Part shown: positions 1 to 8,563 of the stretch, piece by piece
Numbering within the stretch: position 1 is the first letter of the stretch
Layout: every line of letters starts with the position of its first letter
Source: Knoellia sp. S7-12
Lineage (GTDB): Bacteria > Actinomycetota > Actinomycetes > Actinomycetales > Dermatophilaceae
DNA length: 64,000 bases
Reading direction: 5' to 3'
NCBI RefSeq assembly: GCF_040518285.1
Contig: NZ_CP155449.1
Location: 2,604,001 to 2,668,000 of the forward strand
Translations under genes and position numbers: made by a program
The notes under the pieces: model-generated
Database searches by the model: none
Seen by the model: the letters and a program-made list of their open reading frames with translations, nothing else
Told to the model about the DNA's origin: nothing

Positions 1-564
1 TACGCCCCGCAGCCCGGTCAGTGGCAGCCGACCAACCCGCCCGCGCCGCCCGTCAAGCAGCAGAACTGGTTCATGCGGCACAAGATCCTCACCGGCATGC
101 TCGCCCTCGTCGTCATCGGGGGCCTGGCGGGCGCACTCGGCGGTGGAGGGGACACGCCGAGCGAAGCCACGGCCGGGCCGACGACAGCCTCCTCCCCCGC
201 TGCCAAAGCGGCCGCACCCGAGGAGCCCAAGGTCGACGCGGACGATCTCGGCAACGAGGCCAACCCGGTGACGATCGTCGAGGGCAAGGCGTTCGACGTG
301 CGCAAGTTCTCGTACGCCGCTGGCTGGAAGATCACCTCGAGCGACTTCGGCATGGAACTCAAGAACCTCAAGCTGACGAACAACCGAGGTGAGCGCGACG
401 GGGCCTTCGTGCAGATCAAGTTCATGAAGGCGACCGAGGTCCTGGCCACCGTCGACTGCAACTCGGACCAGATCCTGCCCGGCCAGACCGTCACGCTGAG
501 CTGCTTCGGGACTGAGCCGAAGCCGACGGGCCACGACCGGATCACGATCAACGACACCTTCTGA
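1..564 (+). CDS. Membrane-anchored hypothetical protein, 5' truncated by the window edge
   Basis: The frame is open from base 1, so the true start lies upstream. The visible part begins with a Pro/Gln/Asn-rich stretch and a positive patch (RHK near codon 26). One hydrophobic helix of about 20 residues follows at nt 85-150, then a Gly/Ala/Ser/Thr/Pro-rich linker to about nt 240. The last 105 residues form a compact domain that includes ENPVTIVEG-like and GMELKNLKLTNNRG-like strands, two cysteines (DCNSDQ and LSCFG) and the ending ITINDTF. This is the layout of actinobacterial proteins with a proline-rich cytoplasmic tail, one membrane segment and a small extracytoplasmic beta-domain of the DUF4352 or FxLYD kind. 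I cannot assign a family firmly and no function is claimed. Confidence 0.75.
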   Translation, partial: YAPQPGQWQPTNPPAPPVKQQNWFMRHKILTGMLALVVIGGLAGALGGGGDTPSEATAGPTTASSPAAKAAAPEEPKVDADDLGNEANPVTIVEGKAFDVRKFSYAAGWKITSSDFGMELKNLKLTNNRGERDGAFVQIKFMKATEVLATVDCNSDQILPGQTVTLSCFGTEPKPTGHDRITINDTF

Positions 565-565
565 G

Positions 566-598
566 ACGGGCTTCGCCCGATCAATCTCTGGGTATGCC
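566..598 (+). repeat. Intergenic repeat, copy A (mini-hairpin plus GTATGCCG)
   Basis: A small GC hairpin, ACGGGCTTCGCCCGATC (566-582), is followed after about 10 bases by GGTATGCCG. The same unit with the same spacing recurs at 15536-15568. Both copies lie just after the stop codon of a plus-strand gene. Confidence 0.6.
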
Positions 599-608
599 GT
601 GTGGCTGG

Positions 609-644
609 CTTGGGTGGCTGCGTGCAGGGGCGCAGCCACCCAAG
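609..644. terminator. Perfect 14-bp inverted repeat, terminator-like
   Basis: CTTGGGTGGCTGCG (609-622) and CGCAGCCACCCAAG (631-644) pair perfectly around an 8-base loop. No T-run follows on either strand. It sits after the stop of the first gene and could end that transcript. Confidence 0.55.
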
Positions 645-657
645 GTCCTCTCCCGGA

Positions 658-753
658 TCAAGTTGCCCGTGATCGCGGGTCGGAGAGGTGCGGTCGAACG
701 GCCAGGTCTCGGCGCGGAACCGGCGGGCGGATCTTCGTGCCCAGCACCGCCAC
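658..753 (-). pseudogene. 5' remnant of a MalT-type LuxR regulator gene
   Basis: Read on the minus strand from GTG at 753, the 31 codons before a TGA (658-660) give MAVLGTKIRPPVPRRDL and then AVRPHLSD. This closely matches the N-terminus of the intact MalT-like regulator that starts at 13460 (MVVLGTKIHRPVPRRDL, LRPRLTD). The upstream bases match too: CATGCT, six bases, then GTG here, against TATGCT, six bases, then GTG there. Nothing resembling the Walker A region follows, so only the promoter and first codons survive. It reads as a paralogue whose body was deleted, leaving the start region between two unrelated genes. Confidence 0.7.
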
Positions 754-828
754 TCATCGAGCATGGGAGTTGCTACACCAGCGGTTCGGCCGTAGTCGTG
801 GGCACGAGCCGCGGCTATCGTCAGGTCT

Positions 829-1773
829 GTGGAGTACGAGGAGTGGCCCGCTCCGCCCGGGCTGGAGCGGCTCGTCTCGCGGATGTGGTTCCTCGAAGTG
901 CCACGAGTCCGCCGGTTCGAGAAGATCCTGCCCCTGCCGTTCGTCCACCTCATCATCAATCTGTCCGATCCGTATGCCGTCGTCGACCGATCGGGGACTG
1001 CGACCCAGGTCGGCGGCGCCTTCATCTCCGGTATTCAGACGGAGTACCTCGTCATCGAGCAACCGCCGCTCATCCGCCACCTCGGCGTGGAGCTCCTGCC
1101 GGCCGGGCTGGGTGCGGTCACCGACGTCGGCGGGCCGCAGATTGCCGGGCGGGTGCAGGACGCGCGGCTGCTCGTGCCCGGTCTCAGCGAGCTCATCGAC
1201 GACCTCGTGGTTGGGTTCAGTGAGCTCGACAAATGCCGCACATCGGACCTGGCGCTGGACCGGATGACGACCCTCCTGCTGTCGCGGCATGCGGCGCGGT
1301 CGAGCGGATCACCCCTTCCCGACCCGCTGGTCGCTTCGGCTCTCGCGTCGCTGGAGGAGAACCCGAGTCGTCCGATCAACGCCTTGGCCGTCGGGGTGTC
1401 GCAGCGAACCCTGCTGGCTCGATTCCGCGCGGCCACCGGCATGTCACCCAAGACCTACGCGCAGGTGCTCAGGTTCCACCGGCTCGTGACAGCTCTTGCC
1501 ACCTCCTCGAGTGTCGGAGGCAGGATGGGCCATGCCGCGAGCGTCCCTGGGACCGGCATGGAGTTTGGGTGGGCCGACGTGGCGACCGGGTCCGGCTACT
1601 ACGACCAGCCGCACGTCATCCGCGCGTTCCGTCGGTTCTGTGGCTGGACACCGACCGAGTACATCCGTCGGGTTGATGAGTTCGGCCCTGACGCAGCGCT
1701 GTTCGTCCCACTCGACGAGGTCCCGCGCGACAGTGACGCGACGACGAAGGCGACGACCCGGGGCGTGCCCTGA
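829..1773 (+). CDS. AraC family transcriptional regulator
   Basis: This 314-residue regulator has an N-terminal ligand/sensor region (WFLEVPRVRRFEKILPLP, then HLIINLSDPYAVVD) of the DUF6597 type that often precedes AraC HTH domains. The C-terminal AraC-type double HTH spans roughly residues 165-290, including SQRTLLARFRAATGMSPKTY in the first HTH and GYYDQPHVIRAFRRFCGWTP in the second. The GTG start is chosen because TATCGT lies seven bases upstream, as in other leaderless genes of this window. A stretch of about 20 Gly/Ser/Met-rich residues (GGRMGHAASVPGTGMEFG) separates the two HTH halves and is longer than usual. The target and ligand are unknown. Confidence 0.85.
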   Translation: MEYEEWPAPPGLERLVSRMWFLEVPRVRRFEKILPLPFVHLIINLSDPYAVVDRSGTATQVGGAFISGIQTEYLVIEQPPLIRHLGVELLPAGLGAVTDVGGPQIAGRVQDARLLVPGLSELIDDLVVGFSELDKCRTSDLALDRMTTLLLSRHAARSSGSPLPDPLVASALASLEENPSRPINALAVGVSQRTLLARFRAATGMSPKTYAQVLRFHRLVTALATSSSVGGRMGHAASVPGTGMEFGWADVATGSGYYDQPHVIRAFRRFCGWTPTEYIRRVDEFGPDAALFVPLDEVPRDSDATTKATTRGVP

Positions 1774-1775
1774 CC

Positions 1776-2324
1776 TCAGGCTCCCTCGTAGGCCCGGCGC
1801 ATCCAGTCGAGCAGCTCGGCGTCCACCTCGGACTGGTCGGCGATGTCGACACGGTGGGTGCACATGCCACCGGCCGCCACGAGCCGGTCGGTGGGCTCTG
1901 CATCACGCAGGTTGAGGCCGAGTCGGACGCGCTTGGCGCTGGGCGCCTCCACGAGTGCGAACTGCTTCGAGCGCCGCAGCGACACACTTGTCTTCTTCGG
2001 TGCGATCTCGACGTCGTCGCCGAACGTCTTCGATGCCTCCACCAGCCGGTCGAGGATCGGGCGCAGGGCGCGCTTCGTGCCGGCATACTGCGCGTCGACG
2101 AGCTCATCGGACGATGGGGCACCCGCTGCCCGGTCGCGGTGCAATAACACGACGAGGTTGGCAAAGCCGTGGGAGACGCCGTGCTCGGTCTTGAGCAGGG
2201 CCATCGCCTCGCCGTGTTTCGCCAAGCCTGCGTCGTCGAGCACCGTGAACCACTGCTCGAGGGACCTGCCAGTCTTGGGAGGAAGGTTGTCGATCATCGT
2301 CTGCGTCGCAGCGTCCACGTTCAT
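1776..2324 (-). CDS. DUF4287/DUF5655 domain protein
   Basis: The 182-residue protein has a DUF4287-like N-terminal part (residues about 3-45: TGRSLEQWFTVLDDAGLAKH, then LKTEHGVSHGFANLVVL). A DUF5655-like part follows from about residue 70 (RPILDRLVEASKTFGDDVEI, then KKTSVSLRRSKQFALVE). The pair is common in actinobacteria, often as a small cytosolic protein of unknown role, and DUF5655 is thought to be involved in binding or transport. The ATG start is supported by TAACCT (2331-2336) exactly six bases upstream, pointing to a leaderless mRNA. The stop lies two bases from the stop of the convergent AraC gene, so no room exists for a terminator between them. Confidence 0.8.
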   Translation of the reverse strand: MNVDAATQTMIDNLPPKTGRSLEQWFTVLDDAGLAKHGEAMALLKTEHGVSHGFANLVVLLHRDRAAGAPSSDELVDAQYAGTKRALRPILDRLVEASKTFGDDVEIAPKKTSVSLRRSKQFALVEAPSAKRVRLGLNLRDAEPTDRLVAAGGMCTHRVDIADQSEVDAELLDWMRRAYEGA

Positions 2325-2333
2325 GACCGCAGG

Positions 2334-3038
2334 TTAGATCCGCGTCACTGCATCGCGATTGTAGAAATCGGCAGCTGCGGCGGCCTGCTGGGAGACCAAC
2401 TGCGGCGATGTCGGCTGCGCGACGCGGTGGGCCGCGATGGCCCAGCCCCACATCAGCGGCAGGAGCGCGTTGCCCATCGACGTCACCGTGGTGATCGCGA
2501 AGAACAGCGGCAGGAAGGCGATGAGCAACCACGGCGTGATCCGGGGACGGAAACCGTTGCGCAACAGCAGGATTCCGAGCCAGATGCCGCCAAATCCCAT
2601 GACTGGCAGGGCGACGATCCCGACGATGAAGAAGTACTCCATCCACGGGGTGTAGTAGTCGCCGGTCACCGAGATGGTGAGCAACACGTAGGCGGCGAGT
2701 TGCACCCGCCACGCCCATCGCTCGGCGCCGTGCGGTTGCCGTCGTCGATACACCAGCCAGGCGGCCGCGACGAAGGCGAGGCAGATCGGGAGCCAGATCT
2801 TGCCGTAGGTGTAGTAGACGAAGAAGGGATCGCTCCAGTCGAGCAGCGGTCGGAGCGCGTCGATGGCGTCTGGCGCCCACTTCGCGCCCAGTCCCTCCGT
2901 GAGGTCCCCGGGGTGGCTGTTGAAGCGGGCGAGGGCGTGCAACTCCCCCGCGACGGTGCCAAAGGCCGCCATGGCCCAGGCGGTGATCGTGATGCGGCGC
3001 GCCGTGGTCGGCGTGATGTCGGTGCGTGTGGTTTCCAC
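2334..3038 (-). CDS. Polytopic membrane protein, unknown function
   Basis: The protein has about six hydrophobic segments: near residues 10-30 (ITITAWAMAAFGTVAGEL), 70-90 (WLPICLAFVAAAWLVY), 105-120, 130-155 (YFFIVGIVALPVMGFGGIWL), and 165-200 (TPWLLIAFLPLFFAITTVTS). Aromatic clusters such as DPFFVYYTYGKIW sit between segments. I do not recognise a family. I place the start at GTG 3038 rather than at the upstream GTG 3065 because TACGTT (3045-3050) lies exactly six bases before it. That gives 234 residues. It is divergent from the histidine kinase gene and may share its regulation, but no functional link is shown. Confidence 0.7.
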   Translation of the reverse strand: METTRTDITPTTARRITITAWAMAAFGTVAGELHALARFNSHPGDLTEGLGAKWAPDAIDALRPLLDWSDPFFVYYTYGKIWLPICLAFVAAAWLVYRRRQPHGAERWAWRVQLAAYVLLTISVTGDYYTPWMEYFFIVGIVALPVMGFGGIWLGILLLRNGFRPRITPWLLIAFLPLFFAITTVTSMGNALLPLMWGWAIAAHRVAQPTSPQLVSQQAAAAADFYNRDAVTRI

Positions 3039-3044
3039 GCCTCG

Positions 3045-3162
3045 AACGTAGGAATCCGGCACCACCGCGGTCGTCGGGCCGGCGGGCAGCGGGTGTGGAC
3101 CTCAGGACGATCTTCGCGTCCTCCCCAAGGAGGACGTGTGCGTCGTCGGCCGGGCGTACCGT
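3045..3162. promoter_or_regulatory. Divergent leaderless promoters
   Basis: TACGTT on the minus strand (3045-3050) lies six bases before GTG 3038. TACCGT on the plus strand (3157-3162) lies six bases before GTG 3169. Both match a TANNNT -10 hexamer whose transcript would begin at the start codon. Confidence 0.6.
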
Positions 3163-3168
3163 CGAATC

Positions 3169-4314
3169 GTGAGCCGCCGCAACTGGGCCTTCGATATCGC
3201 TGTGGCGCTGTGTGTCGGCGTCCTCGGCCAGCTCGAGGCGTGGCTGGGTTTCGGGGAGACCCACCGGCAGGGCCCGCTCTGGGCACAAGCCCTGTTGTAT
3301 GCCGTGACGGCCGTTCTGCTCGTCGCCCGCCGAGTGCGTCCGCTCGCGGTTCTCGCGACGATGGCTGTGGCGTCGGTCGTTGAATTCGCCGTATTCGGCT
3401 CTCCCGAGGGGAATGCCGTGGCGTTGGCCCCGGTGATCGCGACGTACACGGCTGCTCGCTACCTCGAGCGGAAGCAGGCGCTCGTCGGGCTGGGTCTCGG
3501 CACGCTTTTGGTGGCCGGATGGACGACGTTCGACCCGATGAACCACAACTGGACCGACCGACTCTCGGCCATGGCGTGGCTCGCGCCGACGATCATCGCG
3601 TGGCTGCTTGGAACCGTCGCACGCGTCACGAGCCTCAATCGGGACCAGCGCCGGACCATGGCCAAGCAGAGGGCCTCCCGTGCCGTCGCCGAGGAACGCA
3701 ACCGGATCGCGCGCGAGCTCCACGACGTCATCGGTCACAGCGTCTCGGTGATGACCGTCCAGGCCTCGGCGGTGCGTCGGCGGTTGCAGCCCGATCAGGC
3801 CGTCGAGCGACAGGCCCTCGAGACGGTCGAGGCGACGGGACGTCAAGCGCTGGCTGAGATGCGGCGGATGGTCGGGGTGCTGCGGGAGGGATCCGGCGGT
3901 TCTGATGACGCGCCGGATCTCGAGCCACCTGCCGGGCTGGCCCAGGTCGGCCGGCTCGCCGAGTCGTTCCGTTCGGCCGGGTTGCCGGTGTCTGTGACGG
4001 TGAATGGAGCGGGACGTGAGCTGGCGCCGGGTCTGGACCTCACGGCATACCGGCTCGTCCAGGAGGGACTGACGAACACGCTCCGACACGCGCGTTCACC
4101 GCAGCGGGCCGAGGTGTCCATCTCATATGGCCACAGGGTGATCGAGCTCGCCGTGCGCGACGACGGTGTGGATGCCGCGACGCCGAACGGTGTCGGCAAC
4201 GGGCTCACGGGGATGCGTGAACGCGTTGCGGTGTATGGCGGTTCGCTCGTCGCGCGGCCTCGGAGTGAGGGCGGGTTCGAGCTCGTCGCGACCCTTCCCC
4301 TGGAGTCGGCATGA
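3169..4314 (+). CDS. Sensor histidine kinase, NarL-type (HisKA_3)
   Basis: This is the membrane sensor of a two-component system. The N-terminal 140 residues hold several membrane helices (FDIAVALCVGVLGQLEAWLG, LLYAVTAVLLVARRVRPLAV, VGLGLGTLLVAGWTTF, MAWLAPTIIAWLLGTVARV). The HisKA_3 dimerisation/phosphoacceptor motif follows: ERNRIARELHDVIGHSVSVM, with its His near residue 184. The C-terminal HATPase has the N-box-like EGLTNTLRHA and the G-box VRDDGV, then GNGLTGMRERV. The usual start would be a GTG at 3136 behind AAGGAGGA, but that spacing is only two bases. GTG 3169 with TACCGT six bases upstream fits better. The gene overlaps the response regulator by four bases (ATGA), so the two are translationally coupled. 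The signal sensed is unknown. Confidence 0.88.
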   Translation: MSRRNWAFDIAVALCVGVLGQLEAWLGFGETHRQGPLWAQALLYAVTAVLLVARRVRPLAVLATMAVASVVEFAVFGSPEGNAVALAPVIATYTAARYLERKQALVGLGLGTLLVAGWTTFDPMNHNWTDRLSAMAWLAPTIIAWLLGTVARVTSLNRDQRRTMAKQRASRAVAEERNRIARELHDVIGHSVSVMTVQASAVRRRLQPDQAVERQALETVEATGRQALAEMRRMVGVLREGSGGSDDAPDLEPPAGLAQVGRLAESFRSAGLPVSVTVNGAGRELAPGLDLTAYRLVQEGLTNTLRHARSPQRAEVSISYGHRVIELAVRDDGVDAATPNGVGNGLTGMRERVAVYGGSLVARPRSEGGFELVATLPLESA

Positions 4315-5009
4315 GTGCGGATCCGGTTGTGGGACAGCCCATCCGGGTGCTCGTCGTCGACGACCAGGCGCTGGTGCGCGCAGGCTTCCGGATGATCCTC
4401 GAGATCGAGCCCGACCTCGACGTCGTCGGCGAAGCGGCGGATGGTGAGGCTGCGGTCGCGATGGCCGCCGAGGTCTCACCGGACGTCGTGCTGATGGACG
4501 TGCGTATGCCGGGTGTCGACGGGATCGAGGCGACGCGTCGGTTGGTGGGTGGCGCTCAGGACGGTGGTCCACGCGTCGTCATGCTGACGACGTTCGACAT
4601 GGACAAATACGTGTATGCCGCGCTGCAGGCGGGCGCGAGCGGGTTCCTCCTCAAGGACGTGCAGCCGGAGTTGCTCGTCGCGGGGATCCGGGCGGTGCAC
4701 GCTGGCGAGTCACTGCTCGCGCCGACAGTGACGCGGCGCATGATCGAGTCGTTCATCGATCGAGGACCTAGCGTCGCGGTGGATTCGGCTGCGGCACAGC
4801 GCCTTTCGTCGCTCACCGCACGGGAGCGAGAGGTGCTAGCGCTGGTGGCGCGTGGATTGTCCAACGCTGAAATCGCTGGCGAGCTGTTCGTGTCGGAGAC
4901 GACGGTGAAGACCCACGTGGGACGGGTGCTGATGAAGATCGGCGTGCGCGACCGGGTGCAGGCCGTGATTTTCGCCTACGAGTCCGGCGTCACCATCCGC
5001 GCCACCTGA
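4311..5009 (+). CDS. Response regulator, NarL/LuxR family
   Basis: The 232-residue protein has an N-terminal receiver domain: VLVVDDQALVRAGFRMILE with the acidic pair, phospho-Asp in VVLMDVRMPGVDG near residue 65, Thr in VVMLTTFD and Lys in GFLLKDVQ. The C-terminal LuxR HTH (about residues 165-225) shows LTAREREVLALVARGLSNAE and SETTVKTHVGRVLMKIG. It is the partner of the histidine kinase encoded immediately upstream with an ATGA overlap. Its 3' end overlaps the convergent VOC gene by 34 bases. Confidence 0.92.
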   Translation: MSADPVVGQPIRVLVVDDQALVRAGFRMILEIEPDLDVVGEAADGEAAVAMAAEVSPDVVLMDVRMPGVDGIEATRRLVGGAQDGGPRVVMLTTFDMDKYVYAALQAGASGFLLKDVQPELLVAGIRAVHAGESLLAPTVTRRMIESFIDRGPSVAVDSAAAQRLSSLTAREREVLALVARGLSNAEIAGELFVSETTVKTHVGRVLMKIGVRDRVQAVIFAYESGVTIRAT

Positions 5010-5554
5010 CCTGCCACGAAGTCCGGGCTGACGTTCTCGGCAACGAAGGCCGCGATGTCGTCGGCCGTCATCGGTGCTGCCTTCATGGCGGTCTGGGCCG
5101 CGACCATGAGTTCGTTCGACGACGTGAACTCGAGCGCGATGTTGTCGGGGTCGCGGAAGTTCAGGTGGGATCCGAACGTCTCGTCGCGAATCGGCGTGTA
5201 GGGGACGTCGTGGGCAGCGAAGTGGGCCTCCCACGCCTCCAGGTCCTCTCGTGAGGCCGCCGTCAGCCCGAGGTGGTCCGCCCCGACGTGCAGCTCGGAG
5301 AACGGCTCGTGGCGACTTCCCTCGTGCGTCAAGAGTGCGAGGACAAATCCGGTCCCGGGGTGCATGCAGATGCGTCCTGTGCCGACGTCCATGACGACCA
5401 CGAAGTCCAGGACCTCGGTGTAGAAGCGTTGGCTCACATCGAGATCGGTGACGGTGAGTGCCACGTGGTCGATGCCGGCGAAGGCAGGTCGCGCAGAGGC
5501 GTTCTGCGGATCTGGCTGGACGGCCTCCCGCAGTTCGGGACTGTCGAGTGTCAT
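4976..5554 (-). CDS. VOC (glyoxalase/dioxygenase fold) family protein
   Basis: The 192-residue protein has one vicinal-oxygen-chelate domain. Metal-ligand-like positions are His in GIDHVALTVTDLD (about residue 26), His in ADHLGLTAASREDLEAWEAH and Glu in DNIALEFTS. The C-terminal 45 residues (from AAQTAMKAAPMTADDIAAF) extend beyond a single VOC unit and look helical. ATG 5554 is preferred over the upstream ATG because GAGGAGC lies five bases before it. Substrate is unknown; such proteins are often annotated as glyoxalase/bleomycin resistance-like. It overlaps the convergent response regulator, which is unusual but compatible with both frames being real. Confidence 0.82.
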   Translation of the reverse strand: MTLDSPELREAVQPDPQNASARPAFAGIDHVALTVTDLDVSQRFYTEVLDFVVVMDVGTGRICMHPGTGFVLALLTHEGSRHEPFSELHVGADHLGLTAASREDLEAWEAHFAAHDVPYTPIRDETFGSHLNFRDPDNIALEFTSSNELMVAAQTAMKAAPMTADDIAAFVAENVSPDFVAGQVARMVTPDS

Positions 5555-5663
5555 CGGCGCTCCTCGGATCGCGGCGGGGTCATGGGCATGTAGGGCCAAG
5601 GGCAGATCCGGTGGAGTCCGGACGCCTGCCGCGAGCGCCCCAGCGCCTCTAGGATGCGGATCA

Positions 5664-8507
5664 ATGACTTCATTGGAGCCTCCTTCTGCGGATCGGGTTC
5701 CTCGCCAGCGTCGCGCCGAGGGGCCTCACTTCGCGTGGGGGAAATCCCTCAACCTCGTCGGTCGCGACGACGAGATCGCCGCCATGCAGGAAGCACTGGA
5801 TGGTGCTCTCGCTGGAATGACGCGGTCGCTCGTGATCACGGGCGATCCGGGCCAAGGGAAGACGGCTCTCCTGGACGAGGCCGAACGCAGGGCCACGGGA
5901 TTCCGGATCGTCAGGGTGCGCGGCAGCGAATCCGACAGGGCCTTTTCGTATGCCGGACTCCTCCAGGCACTCGGTCCCCTCCAGGGTCGCTTGGCCCAAG
6001 TGCCAAAGCGCCAGGCCGACGCGCTTGCCTTCGCCCTCGGGTGGAGCCCTCAGGTTGTCGACTCCGAACCGTTCCTGATCGCTGCAGCCACTTTGTCCCT
6101 TCTCGCTGCAGAGGCAGAGCATCAGCCGGTTGCAGTGCTTGTCGACGACGCGCATTTGGTGGACCGCGAATCCGCAACCGCGCTCTCCTTCGCGGCTCGC
6201 CGGATGGGTGAGGATCCGATCTGTTTTGTGTGGGCAACCCGGAACGAACCAACTGCCGCCGATCTCCTGAGCGGGCTGCCCACGGTTGCCCTGGCGGGGC
6301 TGACGGGCGAGGCAGCCGCGGATCTGGTGGCCGAGCGCGTCACGGGTCGCGTCGAGCCGCGGGTCGCCCAGCAGCTCGCGGCAGACACTGGGGGAAATCC
6401 ACTGGGCATCCTTGAGGTGGCCACCCGGTTGACCGATGCTCAGCTTCTTGGTTCGGCCCCGCTTCCCGAACGACTTCCCGTGGGGGATCGGCTGCGCACC
6501 GAGTACGCCCGTCTGATCGCGGGACTGACTCAACCCAGCAAGTTCGTGCTGCTCCTGTGTGCCCTGGACAACTCCGGGTCGGTGGGGTCGATGAGGTCGA
6601 CTCTCGCCACCACGGACGGGTGGGCGACCAATCTCGACGGCCTGGTGGATCGCGGCATCCTGGTCCAGGACACCACCGACGTCCGGTTCCGGCATCCGTT
6701 GCTCCGCACCGCAGTCCTGGCCATGGCGACCTCGTCCCAGACACGGAAGGCCCATCTCACACTTGCGCAGTCGCGAGCAGAAAGGGGTGATCCGCGCAGC
6801 GCCGCGTGGCACCGCGCCGAAGCCTCGCTCGGTCCCGATCCGGCACTCGCTGCGGACCTGACCGCGATCGCGTCCGAGGACCGGCGGCGCAAGGGCTACG
6901 CAGCAGCCTCCGCAGCACTGGAACGGGCCTCATCCCTGACCTCGGACGCTACCGAGGCGGCAGCACTGCTGGCCGCCGCCGCCGAGGACGCCTTCGTCGC
7001 CGGAGACCTCGAACGCACCCGTCGCGTCGCGCGTTCGCTCCTGGATCGGGCGCAGGACCCAGAGGTCCGAGGCCGCGCGCTGAGCACGTTGGGAACCCTC
7101 GAACTGGTGACAGGCTCGGTGCCACTTGCCGCGGAGATGTTGACCTCTGCGGCCGACGGGTTGAGCGGAACTGCGCTGATCCGGACGCTGGCCGACTTGG
7201 GGATGGCACAGTTCCGGCTCAGCGAGTTCGACGCCATCGTCGTCACGGCCGAGCGGATGGCTGCGGCCGCGGACAGTGAAGACCCGGAACAGCAGATGCT
7301 GACCGACTTCATCGGCAGCATCGCGGCGGCTGCGGTCGGCGACCTGACGACGTCCCGGCTCCGGGTCGAGCAGGTGATCGCCCGAATAGCCGATCCGCCG
7401 TTGCGCGACGATCCGCGATCGCTGGTGTACCTCGCCCTCGCCGCCGGCTTCGCTGGCGACGTTGCCCCGATCTTCGCCTTGGGTGAGCACCTCCTCGCCC
7501 TCGCCCGGGAGCGGGGAGCATTCGGTGTGCTGGTGCCGTCCTTGGCGTTGACAGCAGCCGGTCGCGCGTGGGTGGGCGACAACGCTGGCGCCTTCGCCGA
7601 TGCCGGCGAAGCGGTGGAGCTGGGCATGCAACTCGGGTATGCCGTGGACGTGGCCAGCGCGTGCGGGACCGTGGCCTGGCAGTCTGCGGCGCGGGGTCTC
7701 CACCAGGAAGCCGTCGAAGCCATTGACCTCGGCCGGACACTGACCGACCGGGCAGGCACCACCGCAAGCGCGGCGCACCTCGCGATCACTGAGGCTTTCT
7801 GTGCCCTGAGCCGCGGCGACGCAGAGCGAGCCATCGCCGTGCTCGAAGGGCGCCTCGCCGCCGACGGAGGCATCGGCAGCTCAGGAGAACCACTTGGCGT
7901 CGCTCCCGACCTGGTCGAGGCGTATGTCGCCACCGGACAACGGGACCGAGCGGTCGCCCTCGCTGAGCAGTTCGCCGACGCGACCCCACCGGAAGCACCG
8001 AGCCTTGCCCATGCACTTGTCGCACGAACCCGTGGTCTGGCCGCTCAGGACGACGCCGAGTCGGCTCAGGCGTTCGAGGATGCGTTGCGCGCGCACGCCG
8101 AGGCGATTGCCCCCTTCGAGACGGCCAGGACGAGGCTCGCCTACGGCGTGAGACTGCGGCGCGGCGGCCAGCGCGTACTGGCCCGCATCCAACTCGAGCA
8201 GGCCCGGGAGGCCTTCGTGGCAATGGATCTGACGGCTTGGGCGTCGCGGGCGTCAGACGAACTCGCGGCCTCCGGCGTGCGGGCACGCAAACGCGAGCTG
8301 ACCGCAACCGAACCACTCACCTCGCAGGAAGTCCGTGCTGCGCTGCACGCAGCCCGCGGACTGACAAACAAGGAGATTGCCGCTGCCCTGTTCCTCAGCC
8401 CGAAGACCGTGGAACGGCACCTGAGCAGCGTCTATCGCAAACGTGGACTTCGCTCTCGTGCCGAACTCGCCGCGGCGTTCGCTGAGGGCACGTTCGGCGC
8501 CGAATGA
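5664..8507 (+). CDS. Large AAA-ATPase LuxR family regulator
   Basis: This 947-residue protein begins with an AAA/STAND NTPase: Walker A GDPGQGKTALL near residue 56 and Walker B-like AVLVDDAHLVD near residue 160. A long helical, TPR-like middle region (about residues 400-860) is very rich in Ala and Leu. A C-terminal LuxR HTH (about residues 880-940) shows LTSQEVRAALHAARGLTNKE and SPKTVERHLSSVYRKRG. This is the LAL layout of ATP-dependent activators, which respond to an inducer bound by the middle region. The chosen ATG has TAGGAT (5650-5655) eight bases upstream. An open frame extends further upstream to a GTG at 5448, but that part covers the divergent VOC gene and looks non-native. Target genes are unknown. 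Confidence 0.85.
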   Translation: MTSLEPPSADRVPRQRRAEGPHFAWGKSLNLVGRDDEIAAMQEALDGALAGMTRSLVITGDPGQGKTALLDEAERRATGFRIVRVRGSESDRAFSYAGLLQALGPLQGRLAQVPKRQADALAFALGWSPQVVDSEPFLIAAATLSLLAAEAEHQPVAVLVDDAHLVDRESATALSFAARRMGEDPICFVWATRNEPTAADLLSGLPTVALAGLTGEAAADLVAERVTGRVEPRVAQQLAADTGGNPLGILEVATRLTDAQLLGSAPLPERLPVGDRLRTEYARLIAGLTQPSKFVLLLCALDNSGSVGSMRSTLATTDGWATNLDGLVDRGILVQDTTDVRFRHPLLRTAVLAMATSSQTRKAHLTLAQSRAERGDPRSAAWHRAEASLGPDPALAADLTAIASEDRRRKGYAAASAALERASSLTSDATEAAALLAAAAEDAFVAGDLERTRRVARSLLDRAQDPEVRGRALSTLGTLELVTGSVPLAAEMLTSAADGLSGTALIRTLADLGMAQFRLSEFDAIVVTAERMAAAADSEDPEQQMLTDFIGSIAAAAVGDLTTSRLRVEQVIARIADPPLRDDPRSLVYLALAAGFAGDVAPIFALGEHLLALARERGAFGVLVPSLALTAAGRAWVGDNAGAFADAGEAVELGMQLGYAVDVASACGTVAWQSAARGLHQEAVEAIDLGRTLTDRAGTTASAAHLAITEAFCALSRGDAERAIAVLEGRLAADGGIGSSGEPLGVAPDLVEAYVATGQRDRAVALAEQFADATPPEAPSLAHALVARTRGLAAQDDAESAQAFEDALRAHAEAIAPFETARTRLAYGVRLRRGGQRVLARIQLEQAREAFVAMDLTAWASRASDELAASGVRARKRELTATEPLTSQEVRAALHAARGLTNKEIAAALFLSPKTVERHLSSVYRKRGLRSRAELAAAFAEGTFGAE

Positions 8508-8563
8508 GATTCAACGCCGTCAATGCAACACTGCAAACTCGCGTATGCCGCCCGCTCGGCTTC

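Noticed and set aside
2104..4089. 661-residue minus-strand frame across three genes
   Set aside because: It overlaps the DUF4287, membrane and kinase genes and has antisense composition.
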